Of a stretch of 64,000 nucleotides of DNA, positions 37,046 to 44,585 are shown piece after piece (position 1 is the first letter of the stretch; every line of letters begins with the position of its first letter). The notes beneath the pieces are model-generated. The model worked only from the letters and a program-made list of their open reading frames with translations. It did not search any database and was not told where the DNA came from. The DNA is from Streptomyces guryensis (GTDB taxonomy: Bacteria; Actinomycetota; Actinomycetes; Streptomycetales; Streptomycetaceae), in assembly GCF_021261325.1 (NCBI RefSeq), contig NZ_JAJSBI010000004.1, positions 248,001 through 312,000 of the forward strand, in the 5' to 3' direction. The position numbers were made by a program, and so were the translations under genes.

Positions 37046-38000
37046 GCTCGTCGTAACCGTTCCCCTGAGCCTGACCTTGCCCCTGTCCATGCCCGTTGTC
37101 CTGGTAGGGGTAGGGCTGCTCCTGCGGGAGTTCGGCGCCGTAGGCCTCGTCGGTGCGCTGCTGCGGGACCCACACACCGCCGGACGGGGTCTGGCCGTCG
37201 TAGGTGCCGGTGGCGTACTGGTCCTGGCCGTAGCCCTGCTGACCGTACTGACCGTAGGCGTCGTAGCCGCCGCCGTAGGTCTGGGTGCCGATGTACGGGT
37301 CGGAGTAGGCGGCGTACTGCTGCTGGCCGGTGGTGTCGTAGCCGTACTGCTGCTGGTTGTAGCCGGAGTAGTCGTACCCGTAGGACTGGTCGGCGCCCTG
37401 CGCGGCCGTCGCGTACTGCTCCTGGGCCTGACCGGTGTTCGCGTAGGACGCGTCGGCGCCGGCGTACGCGGAGTCGCTGTATATGCCGTAGGAGCCGGTG
37501 TCCTCGGGCAGGGGCTGCGGCTCGTAGACCGCGGTGGACTCGGCCGGTGAGGGCTGGGCGGAGCGCGCGGGCGTGAAGACGTCGTCGCGGTCGTAGTCGT
37601 CCTCGTTGCCGTAGGACAGGCCGTCGGGGTGGTAGGCGCCCTGGTCGCCGTGGCCGTCATCGTCCGGCTGAAGGTCGGAGACCTCCAGGGTCGGGTCCTG
37701 GTGCTCCGGTTCGCCGCGGCCGCGCTTGCCGACGCCCGCGATGCCCGTCCGGCTGACCGCCCAGCCGGACGCGAAGCCGCGGCGGAACGACAGCGTGACG
37801 TAGGTCTGGCCGACCGCGAAGGCCGCGGCGCCGAGACCGATGACGATCACGGACGGGATCAGCACCCCGAGAACGACGCCGAGGAAACCGGCGAAAGCGA
37901 GCAGCCGCCAGCGCAGTCGCGCCTTGTACTGCAGGAGCACCTCACCCAGCAGCCACAGCGCGACGATGCCGAACGCGATGTAGAGGACCGTCCAGCCCAT
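37032..38000 (-). CDS. Membrane protein with a Tyr/Gln/Gly-rich prion-like tail
   Basis: 322 residues. Two or three membrane segments occupy the first 75 residues (MGWTVLYIAFGIVALWLLGEV; LLAFAGFLGVVLGVLIPSVIVIGLGAAAFAVG), then a short basic region (about 80-105) and an acidic Asp/Glu linker. From about 145 to the end the chain is low-complexity, with many Tyr, Gln, Gly and Ser (for example GYNQQQYGYDTTGQQQYAAY). The ATG at 38000 has GAGAGGGG upstream; a longer in-frame extension into metF is rejected. I recognise it only as a Streptomyces hypothetical protein. The tail resembles prion-like segments that self-associate, which is inference from composition. Confidence 0.8.
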   Translation of the reverse strand: MGWTVLYIAFGIVALWLLGEVLLQYKARLRWRLLAFAGFLGVVLGVLIPSVIVIGLGAAAFAVGQTYVTLSFRRGFASGWAVSRTGIAGVGKRGRGEPEHQDPTLEVSDLQPDDDGHGDQGAYHPDGLSYGNEDDYDRDDVFTPARSAQPSPAESTAVYEPQPLPEDTGSYGIYSDSAYAGADASYANTGQAQEQYATAAQGADQSYGYDYSGYNQQQYGYDTTGQQQYAAYSDPYIGTQTYGGGYDAYGQYGQQGYGQDQYATGTYDGQTPSGGVWVPQQRTDEAYGAELPQEQPYPYQDNGHGQGQGQAQGNGYDEQYRF

Positions 38001-38056
38001 GTACGCCCCTCTCCGAGTCGCCGCTACGCAGTGTGTCGCATACCCGTGCGGCCGGT

Positions 38057-38980
38057 CTAGGCCTGCGGGGGGTGGTGCAGGCCCAGGTTTTCGTAGATTT
38101 CCAGCGTCGCCGTGGAGTTGTTGAGCGTGATGAAGTGCAGTCCGGGCACTCCCTCGGCCAGCAGCCGCGCGCAGAACTCCGTGGCGAATTCGATGCCAAT
38201 GGAGCGTACAGCGGTCGGATCGTCTTTTGCTGTGAGGATCCGCTCTTTCAGGGCGGCGGGGATGACGGCGTTGCTGAGTTGTGGCAACCGCTCCAGCATC
38301 TTCACGCTGGTGACCGGCATGACCTCGGGGATGACGGGGGTGTCGCAGCCGGCCGCGGCGACCCGGTCGCGCAGCCGCAGATAGGACTCCGGCTGCCAGA
38401 ACATCTGTGTGATGGCATAGTCGGCGCCGGCCCGGCACTTGTCGACGAAGTGGGCGACGTCCGTGTCCCAGTCCTCGGAGCGCGGGTGCATCTCCGGGAA
38501 GGCCGCGACGCCCACGCAGAAGTCGCCCGAGTCCTTGATGAGCTGGACGAGCTCGGCAGCGTAGCTCAGGCCTGTCGGGTGCGGCACCCAGTCGCCCATG
38601 GGGTCGCCGGGCGGGTCGCCGCGCACCGCGAGCATGTTGCGGATCCCGGCGTCGGCGTACCGGCCGATGATGTTGCGCAGCTCGGCGATGGAGTGGTTGA
38701 CCGCGGTGAGGTGGGCGACCGGGGTGAGCGTGGTGTCGGCGGCGATCTGCTCGGTCGCCTTCACCGTGCCCGCGCGGGTGGAGCCGCCCGCGCCGTACGT
38801 CACGGAGACGAAGCTGGGGGCCACGGCCTCGACCCTGCGAAGCGCGTTCCAGAGGTTCCGTTCGCCCTTCTCCGTCTTCGGAGCCCAGAACTCGAACGAG
38901 AACGTCGTCTTGCCGGTCGCGAGCATGTCACGCACCGTGCGGGCGTGGTCAGTCCTGGTGGATGCGGTTCCGAGGGCCAT
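38057..38980 (-). CDS. metF: 5,10-methylenetetrahydrofolate reductase
   Basis: Flavoenzyme making 5-methyl-THF for methionine synthesis. It has 307 residues in a TIM barrel. Conserved parts are [31 protein letters not shown] (folate/FAD site), [26 protein letters not shown] and the C-terminal GLHFITLNN. The ATG at 38980 has no ribosome binding site; TAACCT ends 6 nt upstream, so the transcript is probably leaderless. Upstream are six 23-24 bp iterons that may bind a regulator. Confidence 0.95.
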   Translation of the reverse strand: MALGTASTRTDHARTVRDMLATGKTTFSFEFWAPKTEKGERNLWNALRRVEAVAPSFVSVTYGAGGSTRAGTVKATEQIAADTTLTPVAHLTAVNHSIAELRNIIGRYADAGIRNMLAVRGDPPGDPMGDWVPHPTGLSYAAELVQLIKDSGDFCVGVAAFPEMHPRSEDWDTDVAHFVDKCRAGADYAITQMFWQPESYLRLRDRVAAAGCDTPVIPEVMPVTSVKMLERLPQLSNAVIPAALKERILTAKDDPTAVRSIGIEFATEFCARLLAEGVPGLHFITLNNSTATLEIYENLGLHHPPQA

Positions 38981-38986
38981 ACCCGC

Positions 38987-39015
38987 AGGTTAGTCAGGGG
39001 GCGGCGGTCCCCCAA
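38987..39015 (-). promoter_or_regulatory. metF promoter, apparently leaderless
   Basis: TTGGGG (39015-39010), 17 nt, TAACCT (38992-38987) on the minus strand. The predicted start falls on the A of the metF ATG at 38980, and no purine-rich ribosome binding site precedes that codon. Confidence 0.6.
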
Positions 39016-39061
39016 CCGGATGGAGGATATTTGCCCGATTTGTCGATTTGTTGTCCACCTA

Positions 39062-39196
39062 TCGGACAACCCTCCGGACATTCTTCGGACAAGCTGCCAG
39101 CCATTCCGTCCGACAAGCTGCCGCGCATTCCGTCGGACAACCCGACGGACTCCCATCGGACAATCCGCCTGACGTCCATCCGACAATCCGTCGGAC
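39062..39196. repeat. Six 23-24 bp iterons upstream of metF
   Basis: Imperfect tandem units start at 39062, 39085, 39109, 39133, 39156 and 39179 (periods 23, 24, 24, 23, 23). Each begins T(C)CGGACAA or TCCGACAA on the plus strand (TTGTCCGA or TTGTCGGA on the minus). Units 2 and 3 share a further GCTGCC..CATTCCG. An inverted copy TTGTCC at 39051 faces unit 1. The array lies at about -82 to -216 from the metF start and after the thiE stop. It could be a cooperative regulator site. Confidence 0.85.
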
Positions 39197-39226
39197 GACG
39201 GGCCCGATCGGGCACCGCGCCACGCG

Positions 39227-39883
39227 CTACGCGCTCCGCAGCCGCTTCGCGAACTCCTGCGCCGCCGCGCCCGGATCCTCGGCCTCGGTGATCGCCCGGA
39301 CGACCACGACGCGGCGGGCGCCGGCCTCGAGCACCTCGTCCAGGTTGCCGAGGTCGATGCCGCCGATGGCGAACCAGGGACGGGCGGTGCCCAGGGAGGC
39401 GGTGTACCGGACCAGGTCGAGGCCGGGGGCGTGGCGGCCGGGTTTGGTGGGGGTCGGCCAGCAGGGGCCGGTGCAGAAGTAGTCGACGCCCTCCTGGACG
39501 GCTGCCGCGGCGGCCTCGGACTCGGCATGGGTGGAACGGCCCATGAGGACGTCCTCGCCGAGGATCGCTCGGGCGGCGGGGACCGGGAGGTCGCCCTGGC
39601 CGAGGTGGAGCACGTCGGCGCCGGCGGCGTGCGCGACGTCCGCGCGGTCGTTGACGGCGAGAAGCCTGCCGTGGCGGGCGCAGGCGTCGGCGAAGACCTT
39701 GAGGTGCTCCAGCTCCTCGGCGGCCTCCATGCCCTTGTCGCGCAACTGCACGATGTCGACACCGCCCGCCAGGACGGCGTCCAGGAACTCCGGAAGGTCG
39801 CCCTGGCGCCTGCGGGCGTCCGTGCAGAGGTAGACGCGGGCGTCGGCGAACTCGGCGCGTGCGGTGTCGGCGGTGTCGGGCAT
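39227..39883 (-). CDS. thiE: Thiamine-phosphate synthase
   Basis: Joins HMP-pyrophosphate and thiazole phosphate to make thiamine phosphate. It has 218 residues in a TIM barrel. Motifs: [38 protein letters not shown], a pyrophosphate loop in [13 protein letters not shown], and [27 protein letters not shown] and [16 protein letters not shown]. The ATG at 39883 follows GGGGG. It is separate from thiOSG, with no TPP element of its own visible, but behind a large inverted repeat (39918-40020). Confidence 0.95.
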   Translation of the reverse strand: MPDTADTARAEFADARVYLCTDARRRQGDLPEFLDAVLAGGVDIVQLRDKGMEAAEELEHLKVFADACARHGRLLAVNDRADVAHAAGADVLHLGQGDLPVPAARAILGEDVLMGRSTHAESEAAAAAVQEGVDYFCTGPCWPTPTKPGRHAPGLDLVRYTASLGTARPWFAIGGIDLGNLDEVLEAGARRVVVVRAITEAEDPGAAAQEFAKRLRSA

Positions 39884-39917
39884 ACGAGGATCCCCCGTGG
39901 GTGTCGTTCCTGGTCGG

Positions 39918-40020
39918 CGGCGTACGGGCCCGTGGGCCGGCCGGGCCGTTGGTTGCTGCGGGCCGCAGTGAACCACGGCCGCGGCCCACCCTGCCTGCGC
40001 GGCCCCGGGCCCGTACGCCG
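39918..40020. repeat. 103-bp nested inverted repeat upstream of thiE
   Basis: A 15-bp perfect outer pair, CGGCGTACGGGCCCG (39918-39932) and CGGGCCCGTACGCCG (40006-40020), encloses further complementary blocks: TGGGCCG/CGGCCCA, GGCCGTTGGTT/AACCACGGCC and CTGCG/CGCAG. Nearly the whole region can fold into one hairpin or cruciform. It lies between the Rv2175c-like stop and the thiE start, both on the minus strand, so it may end the former transcript or be a structured leader of thiE. No T-run follows. Confidence 0.75.
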
Positions 40021-40027
40021 GACGGTT

Positions 40028-40067
40028 TTCGGTTCAGCCTGTGTTCGGTTCAGCCTGTTCGGATCAG
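40028..40067. repeat. 16-bp tandem repeat, 2.6 copies, at a gene 3' end
   Basis: TTCGGTTCAGCCTGT at 40028-40042 and 40044-40058, followed by TTCGGATCAG (40058-40067), which contains the stop codon of the Rv2175c-like gene. Confidence 0.85.
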
Positions 40068-40435
40068 ACGGCGAGCGCCTGGGCCCGGCGCTTCACCTCC
40101 GTACCGCGATTCTCGCTGAGCGCCTGCGCAGGGGTGCCGGGCAGGCTGTCGTCGGGGGTGAAGAGCCACTCGATCATCTCTTCGTCGGTGAAGCCGTCGT
40201 CCCTCAGGAGCGTCAGGGTCCCGGTCAGGCCCTTGACGACCTTCTGCTCGGCCTCGTCGATGAATGCGGCGGGGACGTGCAGCGCGCGGTTCTCACCTCG
40301 GCGTACGGCGATGAGCTGGCCCTCCTTGACCAGCTGCCGCACACGCGTCACCTCGACATCGAGCATCTCTGCGATGTCGGGGAGGGTGAGCCAGGCGGGG
40401 ACGAGAACATCGATCTTTGCGTCAATCTCGGTCAC
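40064..40435 (-). CDS. Rv2175c-like DNA-binding protein
   Basis: 123 residues from the GTG at 40435. An excisionase/MerR-like winged helix-turn-helix is visible in WLTLPDIAEMLDVEVTRVRQLVKEGQLIAVRRGE (about 16-49), followed by LHVPAAFIDE and a helical C-terminal part. In Mycobacterium the homologue Rv2175c is the neighbour and substrate of kinase PknL; here a PknL-like PASTA kinase lies 4 kb away, supporting the same link. An in-frame ATG at 40501 would add 22 residues, but that stretch contains the 40465-40487 inverted repeat and is less likely. Confidence 0.82.
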   Translation of the reverse strand: MTEIDAKIDVLVPAWLTLPDIAEMLDVEVTRVRQLVKEGQLIAVRRGENRALHVPAAFIDEAEQKVVKGLTGTLTLLRDDGFTDEEMIEWLFTPDDSLPGTPAQALSENRGTEVKRRAQALAV

Positions 40436-40464
40436 GGACTCAAGCCTGCCATCCCGCACTGACA

Positions 40465-40487
40465 GTCGGAAGCCAAAACCTTCCGAC
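40465..40487 (-). promoter_or_regulatory. Inverted repeat upstream of the Rv2175c-like gene
   Basis: Perfect 8-bp arms, GTCGGAAG and CTTCCGAC, separated by 7 nt, 30 bp before the GTG start. Either an operator (possibly for the protein itself) or a leader hairpin. Confidence 0.5.
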
Positions 40488-40526
40488 CTGGGGTTTTGCA
40501 TTACGCCATGGCGGCCGTCCCGCGTA

Positions 40527-41768
40527 CTACGCCGTGGCCGACTTCATGGGCCGCGCCGGGTCCGCCAGCAGCTCCGGGTCCATCGGGGTGCCTGCCTCGA
40601 TCAGCCGTCTGCCCTGCGCCAGGTCCCTCGGCCTGCCGACCGCCAGCAGGGCGACCAGGCGGCTCTCGCGGAGCCAGCAGACGGACCAGGCGGGGCCCGA
40701 GCGATCACCCCGCCACAGCGTCGTGTCGGCGGAGGCGTGGTGGCCTGCGTACTGGACGAAGCGGCCGAACTGCTCGGACCAGAAGTACGGGACCGGGTCG
40801 TACACGGCCGGCGGCTCGCCGGTGGTCTCGCCGATGATGTTCGCGGCCACCGTGCGCGGGCCCTGGAGGGCGTTGTCCCAGTGGTGGACCAGCAGGCGCT
40901 CGCCATACCTCCCGGAAGGGAAGGAGGCGCAGTCGCCGACGGCGTATACGTCCGGTGCCGAGGTGCGCAGGTGGGCGTCGGCGACGACCTCACGGTGCGC
41001 GCCGAGCTCGATGCCGGCGCCGCCCAGCCAGCCCGTGGCGGGGCGCGCGCCGATGCCGACCACAACCGCGCCGGCGGGCAGCCGGGAGCCGTCGTCGAGG
41101 AGGACCGCGCCGGGCTCGATGCGCTCCACGCGCGCGTGCGTGCGCAGCGCGGCACCCGCGTCGGCGTACCAGGCGGCCATCGGCGTGGCGACCTCCGCGG
41201 GCAGCGCGCCCGCGAGCGGCCGGTCCGCCGCCTCCACGACGGTCACCGCGCAGCCCGCCTCGCGCGCGGCCGTGGCGAACTCCGCGCCGATCCAGCCCGC
41301 GCCGACCACCACGATGTCGTGCTGCCTGGCCAGCACGGGCCGCAGTCGCTCGGCGTCGTCCAGGGTGCGCAGCAGATGCACGCCGGGCACGCCCTCGGTG
41401 CCCGGCAGGGTGATCGGTTCGGCGCCGGTCGCGAGGACCAGGACGTCGTACGGCACGAGCCCGCTCTCGGTGTCCAGCTCGTGGTCTCCGGGGCGCACGC
41501 CGAGCACCTCGCACCCCAGCCGCAGCTCGATGCCGAGCGCCTCGAAGTCGACGTCGAAGGCGGAGCCCTCGGACTTGCCGAGCAGGACGGCCTTGGACAG
41601 CGGCGGCCGGTCGTACGGCTGGTGGGGCTCGGCGCCGATCAGTGTCACGGTGCCGGTGAAGCCCTGTTCGCGCAGGGCGACGGCCGTCTGGACACCCGCC
41701 ATGCCCGCGCCGACGACGACCACGCGCCGTGCCTGCGACGTGCTCACTTCCCGCGTCTGCTCACTCAC
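40527..41768 (-). CDS. Ferredoxin-reductase-like FAD/NAD(P) oxidoreductase
   Basis: 413 residues. The FAD fold VVVVGAGMAGVQTAVALREQGF is followed by PYDRPPLSKAVL, the NAD(P) fold DIVVVGAGWIGAEFATAAREAG, and the second FAD motif VYAVGDCASFPS; it ends in the reductase C domain. The pattern fits ferredoxin or rhodocoxin reductase-like enzymes. The partner is not known; no P450 or ferredoxin gene is near. GTG start at 41768. The upstream ACTGAC/GTCAGT operator suggests TetR-family control. Confidence 0.9.
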   Translation of the reverse strand: MSEQTREVSTSQARRVVVVGAGMAGVQTAVALREQGFTGTVTLIGAEPHQPYDRPPLSKAVLLGKSEGSAFDVDFEALGIELRLGCEVLGVRPGDHELDTESGLVPYDVLVLATGAEPITLPGTEGVPGVHLLRTLDDAERLRPVLARQHDIVVVGAGWIGAEFATAAREAGCAVTVVEAADRPLAGALPAEVATPMAAWYADAGAALRTHARVERIEPGAVLLDDGSRLPAGAVVVGIGARPATGWLGGAGIELGAHREVVADAHLRTSAPDVYAVGDCASFPSGRYGERLLVHHWDNALQGPRTVAANIIGETTGEPPAVYDPVPYFWSEQFGRFVQYAGHHASADTTLWRGDRSGPAWSVCWLRESRLVALLAVGRPRDLAQGRRLIEAGTPMDPELLADPARPMKSATA

Positions 41769-41784
41769 CTGATCACCATAGACA

Positions 41785-41801
41785 ACTGACTGTTTGTCAG
41801 T
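41785..41801 (-). promoter_or_regulatory. TetR-type operator upstream of the oxidoreductase
   Basis: ACTGAC, 5 nt, GTCAGT (41785-41790, 41796-41801), a perfect inverted repeat 17 bp before the oxidoreductase start. The half-sites are identical to those of the repeat in the YhgE promoter (31492-31505), with a different centre length. Confidence 0.5.
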
Positions 41802-42151
41802 CAGGAGTCGTACTCAGTGACCTGCTCCACAACGCTGGTCCCGCTGCCCGACTGCGACTCCCACTCCCAGGTCTCCTCCAGCCGCACCCGCCCGTCCGGC
41901 AGCTCCACGACTGCCGAGAGGCAGTGCCCCGAGGACGTCGTCCCGTCATGCCCCAGCTGGACGTATCGGAAGTCCAGCCGGTCATCTGACCGAGTACCCA
42001 CCAGATGCCCGCGCACGACGTCGCCGCCCGCGTACTCGGCCCAGATCTCGCCGTCCTGCTCGTGGTACGTGAACCGGGTCCGCGCACCCACCTGACCTGG
42101 GGCCTGGTCGGCTACCGGAGCGAGGACGAGGCCGTCCAGCGAGCGGGGCAT
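41801..42151 (-). CDS. Conserved hypothetical protein, beta-rich
   Basis: 116 residues from the ATG at 42151, with GGGAGCC upstream. No membrane helix. The sequence alternates charged and hydrophobic residues (RTRFTYHEQDGEIWAEYAGGDVVRGHLVGT; RLDFRYVQLGHDGTTSSGH; RVRLEETWEWES), typical of a small beta-barrel. I do not recognise a defined function; homologues are common next to thiO in Streptomyces. Its 5' end is divergent from the TPP-controlled thiO promoter. Confidence 0.75.
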   Translation of the reverse strand: MPRSLDGLVLAPVADQAPGQVGARTRFTYHEQDGEIWAEYAGGDVVRGHLVGTRSDDRLDFRYVQLGHDGTTSSGHCLSAVVELPDGRVRLEETWEWESQSGSGTSVVEQVTEYDS

Positions 42152-42165
42152 GACGGAAGGCTCCC

Positions 42166-42195
42166 TTACAGAGGCGCGGAGGGTCGGGCTAGGGT
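42166..42195 (+). promoter_or_regulatory. Candidate promoter for thiOSG
   Basis: TTACAG (42166-42171), 18 nt, TAGGGT (42190-42195), placing the start near 42202, just before the TPP riboswitch. Confidence 0.45.
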
Positions 42196-42212
42196 GGCCA
42201 ACGTACAAGCAC

Positions 42213-42302
42213 TCGCGGGAGCCCGGACGCACCGGGCTGAGAGGGAGGCTGGCGGCCTCCGACCGTACGAACCTGATCCGGGTCATGCCGGCGAAGGGAG
42301 GG
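42213..42302 (+). ncRNA. TPP riboswitch
   Basis: THI element with the conserved CTGAGAGGGAGGC and GAACCTGATCCGGGTCATGC, GGCGAAGGGAGG blocks. Binding of thiamine pyrophosphate should hide the GGGAGGGG (about 42296-42303) that precedes the thiO ATG, giving translational control, as usual in actinobacteria. Confidence 0.95.
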
Positions 42303-42313
42303 GCTGGACGCCC

Positions 42314-43468
42314 ATGTCGTCACGTACGTCAGACGTCCTCGTCATCGGGGGCGGAATCATCGGCCTGGTCACGGCCTGGCGGGCCGCGCAGCGTGGGTTC
42401 GCCACGGCCGTCGTGGACCCGGAGCCGGGCGGCGGGGCCGCCCAGGTGGCCGCCGGGATGCTGGCCGCGGTCACGGAGCTGCACTACGGCGAGCAGACCC
42501 TGCTCGGCCTCAATCTGGAGTCGGCCCGCCGTTACCCGGGCTTCGTGGCCGAGCTCAGCGACCTCACCGGCCAGGACCTCGGCTACCGCCAGTGCGGCAC
42601 GCTCGCCGTCGCCCTGGACGCCGACGACCGCGCCCATCTGCGCGAACTGCACGCCCTGCAGCGGGAGTCGGGCCTGGAGTCGGAGTGGCTGTCGGGGCGC
42701 GAGTGCCGGCGCCTGGAGCCGATGCTCGCACCGGGCGTGCGCGGCGGCCTCCGGGTGGACGGCGACCACCAGATCGACCCGCGGCGGCTGGCACGCGCGC
42801 TGGTGGTCGCGTGCGAGCGGGCGGGCGTGGTCTTCCACCGGGTGTGGGCCGAGCGCTTCCACGTCGTACGGGAGCGGGCCGCCGGGGTCACCACGGCGGA
42901 CGGCACCGAGCTGGGCGCGGGGCAGGTCGTGCTGGCCGGCGGCAGCCTCAGCGGGCGGCTCGCGGGCGTCCCTGACGAGGTGCTGCCGCCCGTACGGCCG
43001 GTGAAGGGGCAGGTGCTGCGGCTGACCGTGCCGAAGCGGTACGCGCCGTTCCTGAGCCGCACGGTGCGCGCCGTCGTCCGCGGCAGCCATGTCTACCTGG
43101 TGCCGCGGGAGAGCGGCGAGCTGGTCGTCGGCGCGACCAGCGAGGAGCTGGGCTGGGACACGACGGTCACCGCGGGCGGGGTGTACGAGCTGCTGCGCGA
43201 CGCGCACGAGCTGGTCCCCGGGATCACCGAGCTGCCGCTGACGGAGACGCGGGCCGGTCTGCGCCCCGGCTCCCCGGACAACGCGCCCCTGCTGGGCCCG
43301 ACGGAACTGCCCGGTCTGCTGCTGGCCACCGGCCACTACCGCAACGGCGTGCTGCTCACCCCGGTCACCGGCGACGCCATGGCGCACGCCCTGGCCACCG
43401 GTGAACTCCCGGACGAGGCCCGCCCGTTCACCCCCAAGCGTTTCGCGCTCCTGGAGCAGCCCGCATGA
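42314..43468 (+). CDS. thiO: Glycine oxidase ThiO
   Basis: FAD enzyme oxidising glycine to the imine used for the thiazole ring. It has 384 residues. FAD fold SDVLVIGGGIIGLVTAWRAAQRGF; GGAAQVAAGMLAAVTE is the substrate-side loop; VVGATSEELGWDTTVTAGG and TRAGLRPGSPDNAPLLG are DAAO/ThiO features. ATG at 42314 uses the ribosome binding site in the TPP riboswitch. It overlaps thiS by 4 nt (ATGA). Confidence 0.94.
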   Translation: MSSRTSDVLVIGGGIIGLVTAWRAAQRGFATAVVDPEPGGGAAQVAAGMLAAVTELHYGEQTLLGLNLESARRYPGFVAELSDLTGQDLGYRQCGTLAVALDADDRAHLRELHALQRESGLESEWLSGRECRRLEPMLAPGVRGGLRVDGDHQIDPRRLARALVVACERAGVVFHRVWAERFHVVRERAAGVTTADGTELGAGQVVLAGGSLSGRLAGVPDEVLPPVRPVKGQVLRLTVPKRYAPFLSRTVRAVVRGSHVYLVPRESGELVVGATSEELGWDTTVTAGGVYELLRDAHELVPGITELPLTETRAGLRPGSPDNAPLLGPTELPGLLLATGHYRNGVLLTPVTGDAMAHALATGELPDEARPFTPKRFALLEQPA

Positions 43469-43665
43469 ACATCTCCGTCAACGGAGAGCCCCGCCGGTTC
43501 GCTGCCGGCACGGCTCTCGACACCGTCGTAGGCGCGCTGACCCCGGCTCCCTCCGGAGTGGCCGCCGCCCTGAACGAAACCGTCGTCCCGCGCGCGCAGT
43601 GGCCGTCGACGTCCCTCTCCGAGGGGGACCGCGTCGAGGTCCTCACCGCCGTCCAAGGAGGCTGA
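43465..43665 (+). CDS. thiS: Sulfur carrier protein ThiS
   Basis: 66 residues, ubiquitin-like, ending in the required Gly-Gly (AVQGG), which is adenylated and thiocarboxylated to give sulfur for the thiazole. Starts MNISVNGEPRRF. Overlaps thiO by 4 nt and ends 3 nt before thiG. Confidence 0.94.
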   Translation: MNISVNGEPRRFAAGTALDTVVGALTPAPSGVAAALNETVVPRAQWPSTSLSEGDRVEVLTAVQGG

Positions 43666-44463
<798 letters not shown>

Positions 44464-44572
44464 CTGAACGCGCGTTCGACGAGATCCGGGAGCCGGTGCG
44501 ACGTCCGTCACAGGTCGGCTGCAGTCCCGCTCCGATCTCACCCGAACCGTCAGCTCTGTCAGTCGCGGCTCG

Positions 44573-44578
44573 TACACT
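44573..44578 (+). promoter_or_regulatory. Candidate -10 of a leaderless kinase promoter
   Basis: TACACT ends 7 nt before the GTG start at 44586, and no ribosome binding site is seen. The -35 is weak. The 122-bp gap also holds a GAACGCGCGTTC palindrome at 44466-44477 after thiG. Confidence 0.35.
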
Positions 44579-44585
44579 CACCTGC

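Noticed and set aside
39062..39196. CRISPR array
   Set aside because: The 23-24 bp units are contiguous and imperfect, without unique spacers of uniform length, and no cas genes are near.
38962..39291. Small protein encoded by the metF-upstream iterons (SDKLP repeats)
   Set aside because: No ribosome binding site; the frame only reflects the repeat unit being near a multiple of three, and the period alternates between 23 and 24, so the frame is not kept.
39884..40063. TPP riboswitch upstream of thiE
   Set aside because: No CTGAGA or CTGAT-type THI blocks; only the nested inverted repeat is present.
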